Source: Luidia sarsii (Eukaryota; Echinodermata; Asteroidea; Paxillosida; Luidiidae). Taken from it: a stretch of DNA of 64,000 nucleotides. Positions 52,630-62,492 of the stretch are shown in pieces; position 1 is the first letter of the stretch; each line of letters opens with the position of its first letter. The stretch spans positions 14,871,020 to 14,935,019 of the forward strand of contig OX465102.1 in NCBI GenBank assembly GCA_949987565.1. The letters run 5' to 3'. A model generated the notes under the pieces. The model saw nothing but the letters and a program-made list of their open reading frames with translations, was not told the DNA's origin and did no database searches. Position numbers and translations under genes: made by a program.

Positions 52630-53250
52630 CTATCTGAAGTCTTTTGCTATTTGACACAGGTCTGTAGAAGCCATAAGGCTAGCAGCTGCAGGCAAATTTC
52701 CATAGACATGTCTAGTATCACATCCGTTTACTTTTAAAGTAATCTGTGTCTGGATCAATTGGCTGTGGCTGAAAATAACACAAAATCAATGAGGAACCAG
52801 CTGCAAACCCCTGGGCTTGTGACTACAATTCCATTCAATCTATCTTGGGCTCAACCTAGGCCTCATTAAATGCTTCATGGCTTGCCCCCCCCCCCTCCTG
52901 CAGTCCACCCAAAGCTGGCCTATCCAAGTTGAGCTTGACTTCGGCCTCATTATATGCTACTTATGGCATTGGCTACGGCTTGAAAGTACACACCAGTCTG
53001 TGGAAGTTGTCAACAAAAAGCTGCAGCCATTTCCCACAGGGTTGCATGTTACTTCTAGCCGCAGCCAATATATTCGGGCACAGCCTTATATTACAACTCA
53101 TAACAGCCTTTAAAGGCTGCTGCGAATTCACTGGCTACGGCTTGAAAGTACACACAGGCCTATAGATGGAAGTCATCAACAACCGGCTGCAGCCAGTTCC
53201 CATAGGGTTGCGTGTTACCCCTAGCCGCAGCCAAATGATATTCGGGCCCG
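52630..53250. repeat. Dispersed 'GGCTACGGCTTGAAAGTACAC' repeats
   Basis: Copies carry 'attggctacggcttgaaagt', 'tctgtggaagttgtcaacaa' and 'ttacttctagccgcagcca'. The unit is related to, but diverged from, that at 44.7 and 46.4 kb. It lies just downstream of the methyltransferase stop, probably in its 3' UTR. Confidence 0.7.
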
Positions 53251-53335
53251 GCCTGGCAGTGAACGGACTGCACGTCCGGGAGGCACGCCTACTCTTGAGG
53301 CCAAGGCGGGGCCGGCAGGTCGCCGTGGAGACAAC

Positions 53336-53572
53336 CTACTTGGTGGCCACGCCCATCAGGTGGGGCTTGAGGAGGGCAAACCTCAAGGGGGCGGAGAATC
53401 GCTTGTGGCGGACGGCCGAGAAGCCGGCCCGGTCGATGCTGAGCCAGGGCCTCCTGGTCAGCTTGCAGCCGTCGCCGAAGTACGTCCAGAGTGGTTCGAG
53501 CAGGTGCTGGACTGTCCGCACCCAGGACCCAGGCTCTGCCCCGACGTGCTCCAGGAAGTAGAATTTCCCTCC
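53336..53572 (-). CDS. TMT1A: METTL7-type methyltransferase exon 2
   Basis: It opens with GGKFYFLEHVGAEPGSWVRT directly after the exon 1 'LKP', restoring the family 'RPGG-FYF-EHV' motif across the junction, and ends PHLMGVATK before TAG at 53338-53336. Confidence 0.92.
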   Translation of the reverse strand, partial: GGKFYFLEHVGAEPGSWVRTVQHLLEPLWTYFGDGCKLTRRPWLSIDRAGFSAVRHKRFSAPLRFALLKPHLMGVATK

Positions 53573-55109
53573 CTGCCAAGGAAAAAGCCAAGCACACACC
53601 AGGTGAATATACATCATATACATCAATGGCATTCCAGCAACTGACTGGTCAGTTTGACTGTTCCACGTTATTCCCTGTCAGAGTGAAAGATTACTACAGG
53701 CGTGAATGATTAAAGTTTGTTCAATATCATATTACAGCTAAATCAAAAATTGGTTTCCACTTTTTGTTTGAATCTATTTCTTGTACTAATAACTTCATGC
53801 AACTCCATCTGATGAATTTTCACTCATTCGTGTGAGTTTGACTATATTTTTAAAAGTGGATGTATGCCACTGCCCGAATCTTGCAAAATCCTGCACTGAA
53901 TTTTTGAAAGGACAAAAAAATTCTTTAGTTTTTCTGTGGCTAATAAAATTTACAATTACAATGTATAATTTCATAACCACGTCATGACCTGAATCCTTCA
54001 AAATCCTATTTTGGTGTTTGTGACTTTTTCCCCATGGAGTCCCAATCCTACAACTACATCAGTACATGTGTACAAGATTATACTCCATCACATTGGGCCT
54101 AGTATTACTATTAGCATTACTATTAGTATTAGGAACCTGTATCCTGCGTTTTCCTACAGTGACAAAACCGCCTTACTTATGCCCCCAATCGAATCCTGCA
54201 AATTCCTACAAGGTAGCAACAACCTAGTGCCCTCAATCCTAGTAAAAGTACTACTACTACAGTACTAGTATAAAAGTAAGTAGTAACTTGGACCCTTACA
54301 ATCGCCCTTTTTTAGTTTTTTAAAAGGGGCGTCCCGTTGTAAGGGTGCAAGTTACTTGGACTACCTCAATCCTACACATTCCTACACTAGGACATCTTTT
54401 TCTATAGGATTCTGTAGGATTTAGGAAAGCTGTAGGTTCTACCATTGTGTTCTTATTCCTCCACGGTTCTACTCACAGGCTTAAGGACGCGCCTGGCCTC
54501 TCGTACGACAGCGTCCACGTCCAGCACGCTGCACAGCACCAGGGTGCAGACCACGGCGTCCACGCTGGCCTCCCCCACCTGGCCGCGGAGATCCTCGGCC
54601 CGGCCGACCACCGTGCGCGCCAGGCGGACCCCGCGGCCCGTCTGCCCGCCCACGCTGTCCGCCAGGTAGCCGGCGAAGTAGGGGTTGGGCTCCACGGCGA
54701 TCACCTCGGCGCCGTCCGGGTAGAACTGGAAGTTGGCCCCCGTGCCCACGCCGATCTCGAGGATCGTCAGCGAGCCGCAGCCGCCGCTGGAGCTGCTGTC
54801 CTTGCCGGCAATCAGGGCCGGGTCATCGCCGTTCACCTCGGTGGTGGCGGTGGTGTTGTGGCTCTTGTCCTCGCCGCCGGACGCCGGCGCTCGCTGCTGC
54901 TGCTGCAGCTCGCCGAACAGCTCTCCCTTGAGGCCGCCCATGATCCGGTTGTAGCTGGCGCTGAAGCGGCTCAGGAACCAGGGGAAGAAGAACGGGGAGA
55001 CGGCCAGCTTGATGGCGTGGAGAGCCAGCAGGATCGCCAGCGTCAGGACCGCGGTGCTGCCGTGCCAGTCGCGGTACAGGCCCGAGAACGAGTCCGGCAG
55101 AAGATACAT
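53336..55109 (-). CDS. TMT1A: Thiol/METTL7-type SAM-dependent methyltransferase (TMT1/METTL7), complete
   Basis: TMT1A/B (METTL7A/B) are ER and lipid-droplet membrane enzymes that S-methylate thiols using S-adenosylmethionine. Two exons on the minus strand, 55109-54477 and 53572-53336 (stop TAG), join in phase 0 through CCT|GTGAGT and TTGGCAG|GGAGG. The protein is 289 aa against about 244 in vertebrates. A hydrophobic N-terminal segment (STAVLTLAILLALHAIKLAV) is the membrane anchor. Motif I is LEIGVGTGANFQFYPDGAEV, then AVEPNP, then VDAVVCTLVLCSVLDVD. The C-terminal half has GGKFYFLEHVGAE, LWTYFGDGCKLTR and a final LKPHLMGVATK that fits the vertebrate 'RPHIYGYAVK'. The extra length is a Gln/Ser/Gly-rich insert before motif I. 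The A/B assignment is arbitrary. Confidence 0.93.
54282..54361. repeat. Short fold-back element, copy C
   Basis: 'agtaacttggacccttacaa' and 'tcgcccttttttag' pair with 'taaaaggggcgtcccgttgt' and 'aagggtgcaagttacttgga'. It lies in the methyltransferase intron and belongs with copies at 15941 and 17123. Confidence 0.8.
54477..55109 (-). CDS. TMT1A: METTL7-type methyltransferase exon 1
   Basis: It starts at ATG (minus 55109-55107), the first ATG in the open frame, giving MYLLPDSFSGLYRDWHGS ahead of the membrane segment. It carries the SAM-binding Rossmann motifs through EARRVLKP. An in-frame TTG at 55118 is not needed. Confidence 0.88.
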
Positions 55110-56449
55110 GCCGAACAACGCAGTGAAGAAGGTAAACAGCGACCGAAAGGGATAGCTAGGGTCTCGATCGTTTCTTGACTCAATCTGATCCGGAGTGCAG
55201 CGGCGATTTCGTTTGTTGAAAATGCAACGATTTCTCTATCGCCCCGTCGCGATCACACGGCTGCGACCTACATGCGCAACACCACACTCTGTCCAGTGTC
55301 AGATCTCCTTGGGAGGGGACGCCACACACGGCATCAAGGCCGCCGATCATACCAGCAATTATTACCAGCTTCTTTGGTCGACACGTTACGTAATGGTTTA
55401 CTCATCCTTGAAAGGAGCGTGCACTGGCTTATGCATGACGAAAAGTTACATCCGGGCTGCACTCCGATCTGAGGTCACGAGCTAGTGAACCCTTGAGGGC
55501 GCTGCATGAGTGCAGAACACTAAAGACCTTTTCACACTACGGACAAAAAAAAAATCCGTGTTGGACACAGGTCGGACCCGTACCACACTGACCTTTTCGC
55601 ACTACATTATTTCAACACGGCGTTGACCCGTGTAAAGCGCTGGACACGTGTTGAAACCAACCCTGCTCGGGAGGTGGGTGGAGAGCGGTCGACCCGTGTT
55701 GAGAAGTCAGACCCGTGTTGAAAGCCGGTGTGTGAACTTCTCTGGGCTGAGTTCGACCCGTGTAACGTAAGAGCATGCGTGGCAGCATTACACTTTAGTT
55801 ACTAGCAAAAGGGTGCTTTCCTGTCATGCCGCTGATCCCCAAAAGGGGCGTGGTGGCTGAGGGGGAGGGTAGAATTATGATATGATGCTCCCTCCACTTT
55901 TGAAAGTACATGTAGTCAAAATAAGCTTTAGAACGCACACGAGCTGCGCCAGATTGGGTCGAATGAAATTCTGCACTGTTTTTTTTTTTTAATAGTAGCA
56001 AAGAACACTTTGACTGTACCAGAACCAGCGTTCTTGCCAGTTGGAGCTATCCCAGCCCTTAGTCGGTGGCCTTCCCAATTTATAGTCAACTATAGTCTTT
56101 GCCGGGGTGTAAGCCCCAGTCAGAAGCATTATTTTAGCCATTGACTGGCGAATAATCTCCAGGGATCACGCCCCAGTGATGATACACATTAATTTTGTTT
56201 ACGTAATTATTATGCGATCAACTCAGCTACTCCGTGCAAAGTCCAACCCAGTGTCTGCAATCACCTGATCACGAACGAGCAAAAACGCAGAGGGTTCGGA
56301 ATCGTCGAAACAATAATTGATTTCGTGCTGAACTGATTGTACTCCTCTGGCAAGCGACCTCTCTGCATCTCCCATTCTTCCTCTGCGTGGCGTCAAGGGA
56401 TCTGATTGCGAGCCGCTCTGAGTTTGACATACAGTAGAACAACAAAAAA
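55110..56449. promoter_or_regulatory. Divergent promoter region of methyltransferase and LEG1 genes
   Basis: The two genes are transcribed away from each other over 1.34 kb. No TATA box is evident near either start. Bases 55570-55770 hold a cluster of GACCCGTGT-type motifs and 55975-56175 a minus-strand SINE. First-exon UTRs cannot be bounded. The call rests on gene orientation. Confidence 0.5.
55975..56180 (-). mobile_element. tRNA-derived SINE copy, minus strand, upstream of LEG1
   Basis: On the plus strand it shows 'ctgtaccagaaccagcgttc', 'agctatcccagcccttagtc', 'ggtggccttcccaatttata' and 'tttgccggggtgtaagcccc', the complement of the family head. Box A is preserved better than box B. Confidence 0.65.
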
Positions 56450-57845
56450 ATGCCCTCATCCGTTGGTCCATTATCCAGCGCCCGAGTTATGGCAGATATC
56501 AGGGCTCCCCGGCGGGGGAGTGTTAATACGCCTGCTTTGCGGTCGACGCCCTGCGTCCTTTCGTGGCGTTTCGGAACCGTTTTACTCTTGATCGGCCTGG
56601 CTCTCTCGGCCCTGCCTCGGACGGTGGGAGGTGGAGAATCCACCGAGCCGAGCGCCTCCTCCCGGCCGTGCCAGGACGGCGACGGAAGAGCGGCGCCCGG
56701 TGGTAACAACAACATCAACGGCAGCATTCCACACTGGGAGGCCGCCCCGCGCTGGCTGGCCGACTACCCGCAGAGCGAGGACAACGGGACCACCCTTGTC
56801 GACCCCTGGCTCTACACGCACAGGCTGGGCCTCTACCGGATCCTGCTCCGGGTCACCGCCGGCGACCCGGACTTGGGCCGGGCCGGGAACACGGCCAACC
56901 TGCTCTGGGGCCTGCCGCTGCAGCACGGCTGGCAGTTCAGCTCCGGTCGTCTGCGGAGCTTCTCCCCGGAGGGCACGGTGGAGGGAGGTGAGGACTGTGC
57001 GACCGATGGAGGGGATCGCGGTGGAGGCAAGCACTCCTCCTCCTCCTCCTCCTCCTCCTCCTCCTCCTCCTCCTCCTCCTCCTCCTCCTCCTCCTCCTCC
57101 TCCTCCTCCTCCTCCTCCTCCTCCTCCTCCTCCTCCTCCTCCTCCTCCTCCTCCTCCTCCTCCTCCTCCTCCTCCTCCTCCTCCTCTTCCTCCTCCTCAC
57201 CCTCCTCCTCCTCCTCCTCCCCCAACGCTCCCTCCTGGGATGACCGCATCTCACCGTGCAGCTGGTGGGCCGGCATGAACTACTACCTGTCCGTCCTTCC
57301 CTTCCTGGGCGCGGTGGAGGCCGGGGTCTTTGCACGATCCTGGCCCCGTCGGATCGAGATGAAGGCATCGGCACGCTGCCCGGAGGACTACTGCCGCGAC
57401 CTGGCCGAGTGCAAGCGCCTATTCCCGGACCTCGTAGAGGACTGGGCGGCCTTCTTCAGAGCCCTGGAGTACCCGGACTCCCCGACTCGCGCTCGCCCGC
57501 CGCCGCCGACTGCGCCGACGCCGCGCCAGCGCGACCTCATCGGGAAACTCTGGCGGGCCCACACGCACTCGCTGGCCGTGGCCGGCCCGCTGGCCGGCCC
57601 GCTCCTCGCCCGCATGCCCGGCCCCGAGCAGCGCTTCGGCCTGGCCTGGGCCAACCTCATCGACTACATAGCCGCCGTGGACTTTGCCACCGACCTCAAC
57701 ACCACGGTCGCCTTCCAGAAGGCCTACCTGCCCGCACGCGTCCTACGGGACGGGGACGACCCGCCCCGTATCCCCGATCTCCCCTGGGAAGTCAACTTCG
57801 CTCTCTACGTTCTGGAGACGGCACTGGCCATCGACCAAAAGACAG
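56450..57845 (+). CDS. LEG1: LEG1 exon 1
   Basis: It encodes the signal peptide, the N-terminal half, the poly-Ser run and the central domain up to LETALAIDQKTG. The block 'LLWGLPLQHGWQFSSGRL' is near-identical to vertebrate LEG1. Vertebrate LEG1 has several introns where this gene has one long exon. Confidence 0.85.
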
Positions 57846-59420
57846 GTATAATGCACGGCCAGTTGGCCACGGAAGCATTTTACATAATACAACCGAATCC
57901 ATGTTTCCTCAGAATTGTTTGCGGTGACACCGACATGTAGAGCCATCTATTCCCAAAGTCGGTAACATCCGGTAAGAGTGTAAGAGCATGGAGGCAAGAG
58001 TTTCCAGCTCTTTTCAGATTCACACGTACTACTCCTCGAAAGAGTTGACTTACGTGGCATCGCCGAAATGCGTCCACATTGTTCCTCTACCGTGCGAACC
58101 TTCCAGTCCTATATCTTCCTCAGAATTGATAGAGATCCACTGTCATTGAGAGATAAGAGGTGTGAAGAGCTCCACATTGTACAACCGATGCTGATCGAGT
58201 CACTGGCTCTTCTTTAAAACCAATACTGTACTCGCTCACAAGAAACATTGTACATGTTAAATCCTCATACAGTACACACATTCCGCACACACAGAAGGGT
58301 CCTTTTCCAAAAAAACACGGCTTACGCTTCGGCTCCGGTTTTAGTCTCTGTCTATATCCAAAAGCGCTGCTGAAAACACACGCCGTGGAGTTCTTTGTTG
58401 AAATTGAAGCTTTGCATTCTTTGAACGATTATTTAAAGAACGAAGCAAAAGGTCTCCCATTTTATTGCCCGGTTGTAATCTAAAATAGATGGAAGCAAAG
58501 GAGACCGAGCCCGAGTCTGCGGCTAATCCGGATTTTTGGAAAAGTGCCTCTGTGTTGTGTCTGTTGACAATCGTGTACGATGTCACGCCTATTTTGGCCA
58601 TCGATCGATCCGTTTCGTCATCTGATTCTGACATCGTGGAACACCTTTGTTTTCCCATCAGATCACGTGGATTTGAATTGTAATATCTTTGCCATAAGGG
58701 TGATTTCCTGATACAAAGTACGACAGGAAAGCGTCTCGTTTTTTATTGGCAAAATGGCAGTAGTATCTTATCATTGCTACATACACTTTAATAACCTGTT
58801 TACATTGAAGCTTGATAAATCGCCAGTTTTTATCATTCCCAGACTTTGTCGCTATCGTTGAAACATTGCATCCATTTCGGGCGATTCACAATAGTGCGCC
58901 CTCAAGAGTTTGTACCGCGTTGGCCAACCATGGCCCTTTTCCAAAAACCTGCTGCTTCGGCGTCCGGCTTCGTCTTTGTTGTTCTTTGTTGAAGTCGACA
59001 GTTTGGCTTATTTTTCAAAACGCAGTGTAACATCAAAAAACAAAGCCAAAGGCCTCCCGTGTTCATGCCTTGTACTTAAAAATGGATGAAAGAAATGGAG
59101 ACAAAGCCGGAGCCTGAGCCTAAGCCGGGTTTTGGAAAAGGGCTGATATTGGCCAACTCCTGAGGGCGTACCATTGTGAATCGCCCGTGTTGTGAACCGT
59201 GATAATTGTACCGTACGAGCTACACTGATTTGCACTTGTTAATTTTGTGCTTGTCCTTCCAGACGATAAGCTGAAGCACGCCTGGCAGGCGCTCATGTGT
59301 TCGCCGGCCAGCCGGGCTAGAGGGCGTTATTTGATAGACCACGCCACGGCACCGCTGCGGGTCATCTGGGGCCTGATCGACCTCCTGTGGCTCTACGTCA
59401 CCACGTGCGCGTGGAGCTAG
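56450..59420 (+). CDS. LEG1: LEG1-family secreted protein, complete
   Basis: LEG1 (liver-enriched gene 1, human C6orf58 type) proteins are secreted glycoproteins needed for liver growth in fish; their biochemical role is not settled. Two exons, 56450-57845 and 59263-59420, join ACAG|GTATAA to TTCCAG|ACGATA in phase 1 and give 517 aa. A signal peptide is visible at about residues 42-63 (WRFGTVLLLIGLALSALPR), preceded by a long N-terminus; an internal ATG at 56489 would shorten it. Family blocks are VDPWLYTHRLGLYRILL, NTANLLWGLPLQHGWQFSSG, SWWAGMNYYLSVLPFLGAVE and AWANLIDYIAAVDFATDL, ending LRVIWGLIDLLWLY. A 55-serine run (57035-57199) interrupts the protein between two conserved blocks. Confidence 0.88.
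57035..57220 (+). repeat. (TCC)n triplet array in LEG1
   Basis: There are 55 consecutive serine codons (mostly TCC) at 57035-57199, then Pro and six more Ser. It lies inside an exon by reading frame, though an unrecognised intron cannot be excluded. Confidence 0.95.
57915..58080. repeat. Fold-back-type repeat fragment, copy 6
   Basis: It contains 'gtttgcggtgacaccgacat' and later 'ctcttttcagattcacacgt' and 'cgtggcatcgccg', a decayed copy of the GCGGTGACACCATG element in the LEG1 intron. Confidence 0.45.
58300..58551. mobile_element. MITE family D, related copy
   Basis: 'ccttttccaaaaaaacacgg' at the left and 'ggatttttggaaaagtgcct' at the right form inverted ends. Inner arms 'cttcggctccggttttagtc' and 'gagaccgagcccgagtc' also pair. 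It lies in the LEG1 intron, upstream of the fuller copy. Confidence 0.65.
58879..59186. mobile_element. MITE family D, full copy
   Basis: The terminal inverted repeats GGGCGATTCACAATAGTGCG and CGTACCATTGTGAATCGCCC are 308 bp apart. The interior arms 'ttttccaaaaacctgctgct' and 'gggttttggaaaagggctga' also pair. It ends 77 bp before LEG1 exon 2. Confidence 0.8.
59263..59420 (+). CDS. LEG1: LEG1 exon 2 (C-terminus)
   Basis: The acceptor is TGTCCTTCCAG|ACGATA. It encodes DDKLKHAWQALMCSPASRAR, then a hydrophobic end PLRVIWGLIDLLWLYVTT and TAG at 59418-59420. The C-terminal hydrophobic stretch is short and is not a certain membrane segment. Confidence 0.75.
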
Positions 59421-59600
59421 CTCCTTGTGGTAAGGAAGCTATCGACCAACAGAGGGCGCTCTTTTAACTGACTGCCAATCATAGACATAATTTTATATAA
59501 AATTATAACGTAATTATAAACGGTAAGCGTCTATGAGAAACGACGTCAGGATACTGTAATACCACGACCGACCCGACTAGCGTCAAAGTATGGGTGGAAA

Positions 59601-60010
59601 ATAGAGCTCTATAAATAAACTAGAGTGCGCACTCATCGCGTGACGCGTGACGACAAGGGGACTGCGATATGATTACCAAAGAGGTGCACTGCGTGGATCT
59701 CTATGGGGCAAACTAATCCCAATTTTTTACAAAAGAAAGTAGGACATTAAAATCCGCCAATCCCTTGAGGTATTGATGGCCTTTCCTTTCATAACTAAAA
59801 ACCATTTCTATAACATTTTAGTTTCCGCATTCACAACCTTTCGGCTATACCTTTCCCCAGTCATATTACGCGCGATTGCTACTGACATCCGGGCACTTCG
59901 AGCTGGAGTTGACCTCTTTGGTAATGGCGGATGTGCGTCCATGTCGGCACACGTTCGCACTGCGCGTTGATAGGGGAGTGCGCACTCTAGTTTAGTTTAT
60001 AGAGCTCTAT
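59601..60010. mobile_element. MITE family E, copy 1 (410 bp)
   Basis: The ends ATAGAGCTCTATAAATAAAC and GTTTATAGAGCTCTAT are inverted repeats continuing into AGTGCGCACT. The whole element matches 62493-62903. It begins 180 bp after the LEG1 stop, and its left end contains AATAAA at 59614-59619. The short frame at 59773-59970 is shared by both copies but is not recognisable. Confidence 0.9.
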
Positions 60011-61219
60011 GGGGCGGAAGTACAGAGCACCTCCATACGTTTGTATGTCGTGAGACGAAGCATGATTATGCATGATGGAGATCATTGGAATCAACTGCAT
60101 TGGACCTTGCAAAGTGCAAAATACTATCTTGTTTTTATACAAAAACAAACTTATGGGCCAATATTGTGGTTTTTATTGGCCCGTATCGATTACAGTTATC
60201 TTTAAAATAATATTTGGCGAAGACATCGAGTACTGGTACCGGACAATGGGTGGAATGCTTCTGAAAATGCTTAGAGATTTCAAAAATGGCAAAAAAAATC
60301 AATGAAAAAACTGACTGGGAACTTTAAACAAATTGAGAATGTTTTTCATTGATTTGTCTGCCTTGAAAAAGCTGCATCCACTTTTTGTAACCGTTAAGCT
60401 GCTGTAGCAAGGTTTACAACAATTGGCTGTTTGCATCTGAATGAAAGCGGGGGTGTGATCCCAAGTGATATACGCAGATATAGGCCTAATGGAGATGTAT
60501 GTTGATAAAAAAATCATCGAGTTATAGCTGAGCACAAGACTTCTCATTGCTTTGCCATACAGTCAACACTGCATTATGCTAATTCCCCAACACAGTGCAT
60601 CTCACTCAAATATCTTATAATGTCTCAACATCAAAACTTCAGTATAGCTTTATTGTTGTTGTAATTAACATTGCAATAAACTGCTTTAATATTTCAAAGT
60701 GAGCAGATCGTTATTGAGTTATATTCTCCTCGACGCAAAACATTACGTTAGGCATATATCTATGATGCTTCGTTGGTGCTTAATTTGAAAATAGAGATGC
60801 GTCTAGTCCACTTTGTGTGATCCCCAAGCTGCTGTAGCTCATTAGGCTTACAGCAATAATGGTTGTTTCTTACTGGGCCCCCATCCCGGCAAAGTACTAG
60901 TTGACTATTTTGGGCAGGTCGCCATCTATCGGTGGTGGCGGTGGTGGTGGTGGCGGCGGTGGCGGCGGCGGCGGTGTTGGAATTGGTGCCGGTGTTGGCG
61001 GCGGTGGTGCTGATATTGGTGGTGGTGGTGGCGGCGGTGGTGGTGGTGGAATTGGTGCCGGTGTTGGTGGCGGTGGTGGTGATAGTGGCGGTGGCGGCGG
61101 TGGTGGCGGTAGTAGAATTGGTGGCGGTGGTAGCGCTGGTGGCGGTAATGACAATGATAGTGGTGGTGGCGTTGGCGGCGATTGCAGCAATGTTAGTGCC
61201 AGCGGTGGCGGCCCCTTCA
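60011..61219. other. Convergent intergenic region between LEG1 and CNBD2-like gene
   Basis: The region 60290-60480 holds SINE-body sequence ('gctgctgtagcaaggtttac', 'gcgggggtgtgatccc') and 60800-60925 another ('gctgctgtagctcattaggc', 'cggcaaagtactagttgact'). A (GGTGGC)n array follows. Otherwise I see no gene. Confidence 0.5.
60930..61205. repeat. (GGTGGC)n / GGT-rich array
   Basis: About 275 bp of GGTGGC/GGTGGT with interspersed 'attggtgccggtgttgg' units end about 15 bases before the CNBD2-like stop, so the array probably lies in that gene's 3' UTR as CCACC on the sense strand. Confidence 0.92.
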
Positions 61220-61512
61220 TCATAGCCCGTTGTCTCGACGCAGGATGAGCGGTACATCCTCGGGCCGGGTGTTGTTGGGGATGTTCCGACGGGCGGCCAG
61301 CTCGGCCACCAGTCGTCTCCTGTAGGCCCGCCAGCGTTTGTCCGTCAGGTAGTTGGTGAAGGCTTCCTCGTAGCTCGGGTACAGCTCCTCCACCGTGCGC
61401 TGCATGGACTCCACGGACTTGCCGCGGTCGTGGCGCATGAAGGAGACGCGAGAGACCAGTATGCACTCCACCTTGCCCGTCGAGATGATGTAGGTGCGGC
61501 GGAGGTCCTCGC
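61220..61512 (-). CDS. CNBD2-like last exon
   Basis: The acceptor is CGCGCACAG|GCGAGG. It encodes GEDLRRTYIISTGKVECILV, a charged helical region, then ARRNIPNNTRPEDVPLILRR and DNGL. The stop is TGA at 61222-61220, with a second TGA directly after. Confidence 0.65.
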
Positions 61513-62458
61513 CTGTGCGCGGGGAAAGTTGGAGCGGAGGGGAATAAGGAAAGGTGGTGGGGAGGAGATAGAAGAGAAAGGTGAGGGGGAAAGACGACTT
61601 TGTTTTGCGCGACGAACGCGCACGGACGTTTGCTCGCTGTAGCGTCTATGCATGGGGAGCACTACATGCTGTTGATCAATAACTTGACCCATGGAAATCC
61701 AGGCTGACTGAACCTTCATTTTTGGATCCAACTCCATGTCCTGGGAGAGACATTATGGAGACCAAGAGACCAAGAGACCAAGAGACCAAGAGACCAAGAG
61801 ACCAAGATTTTTAAGAAAACCCTCATTTACAACTGAGGGAAAAAAACGCAGAAACTGATTAGTATCTTTCGAGGAGAATTAAGTTCCAAATTTAAGACAG
61901 GGAGAAACATAAAAAAGAAAATAATGGTATAATGGACGGTGAAGGCGTATAGTAACGGAGACAAAGAAACAACACCGGGGAAAGTGTAGAATAGAGGCAT
62001 ACACCATGTCTCGCGCAAACGAGCAGCTATTTCACACTACACGGTTTTGTTTCTTAAGGTTTTCAGTAAACTTGATTAAATTAAAGGAATAAAGTATCTT
62101 TCTTAGCAAAGAAGGTTAGATCAGCCAGAAAAGACTTTTGTTCACAACTGTGAATAGGGTATTGTTTTGATCCCATTTTTTTGTTGTTTTTGACATTCCC
62201 CGGAAACTCACCGACACCGAAGAATTTGCCCCGGCCTATGTTGGCGATGTGCAGGAGTTTGCGAACCAGCTGCTGGTACTTGTCGGGCCGGAAGGTGTCG
62301 GGCACGCTGTGGTCGGGCCCCATGGGCGGGAGGGAGAGGCGGGTGTGGCCGAAGGGCAGCCGGCTGCGCAGGAGCGTCACCTCGCGCACGATCTTACAGA
62401 CGCCCGACTTGACGAAGTAGATGTCGTCGGGAGCCTGATCCAGGTTGCTGAGGATGGG
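61220..62458 (-). CDS. CNBD2-like cyclic-nucleotide-binding-domain protein, C-terminal exons
   Basis: CNBD2 is a cAMP-binding protein reported in male germ cells. Two minus-strand exons, 62458-62212 and 61512-61220, join GTCG|GTGAGT to CGCACAG|GCGAGG in phase 1, giving 179 residues and tandem TGA stops. The first exon encodes PILSNLDQAPDDIYFVKSGV and CKIVREVTLL, the strand pattern of a cyclic-nucleotide-binding fold. The junction restores GKFFGVGEDLRRTYIIST, then GKVECILVSRVSFM, and a helical tail with LYPSYEEAFTNYLTDKRWRA. Upstream exons lie beyond the window or were not seen. It could be another CNB-domain protein. Without the full binding cassette I cannot say whether it binds cAMP. Confidence 0.6.
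61513..62211. other. CNBD2-like intron
   Basis: About 700 bp. Bases 61757-61806 are a small tandem array of AGAGACCAAG units (about six). Otherwise it is unremarkable A/T-rich DNA. Confidence 0.6.
62212..62458 (-). CDS. CNBD2-like penultimate exon
   Basis: The acceptor CCCACTGTAG|CCCATC follows a (CCCA)n tract and the donor is TCG|GTGAGT. It includes a Pro-rich linker (LPPMGPDHSVPDTFRPDKY) between two parts of the CNB fold, then QQLVRKLLHIANIGRGKFFG. Confidence 0.65.
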
Positions 62459-62492
62459 CTACAGTGGGTGGGTGGGTGGGTGGGTTGAGGGC

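Larger units (their letters stand above)
46127..53335. other. Convergent intergenic region between FHIP1 and the methyltransferase
   Basis: It should hold the 3' UTRs of both genes. Visible content: dispersed 'ggctacggctccaaataaca' repeats (46.4-47.1 kb), a SINE (48088), A/T-rich DNA with no pattern (47450-48000 and 49000-50000), SINE pairs (50530-50890, 52285-52620) and more 'gctacggcttgaaagtacac' repeats (52.6-53.2 kb). AATAAA hexamers occur at about 48983 and 49705 but the poly(A) site of FHIP1 cannot be chosen. The frame at 48606-48962 looks like chance. Confidence 0.5.

Noticed and set aside
58489..58683. 64-codon frame MEAKETEPESAANPDFWKSA
   Set aside because: Lies within a MITE-like inverted repeat in the LEG1 intron.
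59773..59970. Small gene shared by both family E MITEs
   Set aside because: The frame is conserved because the elements are recent copies; no start context or homologue. Kept only as a side observation.
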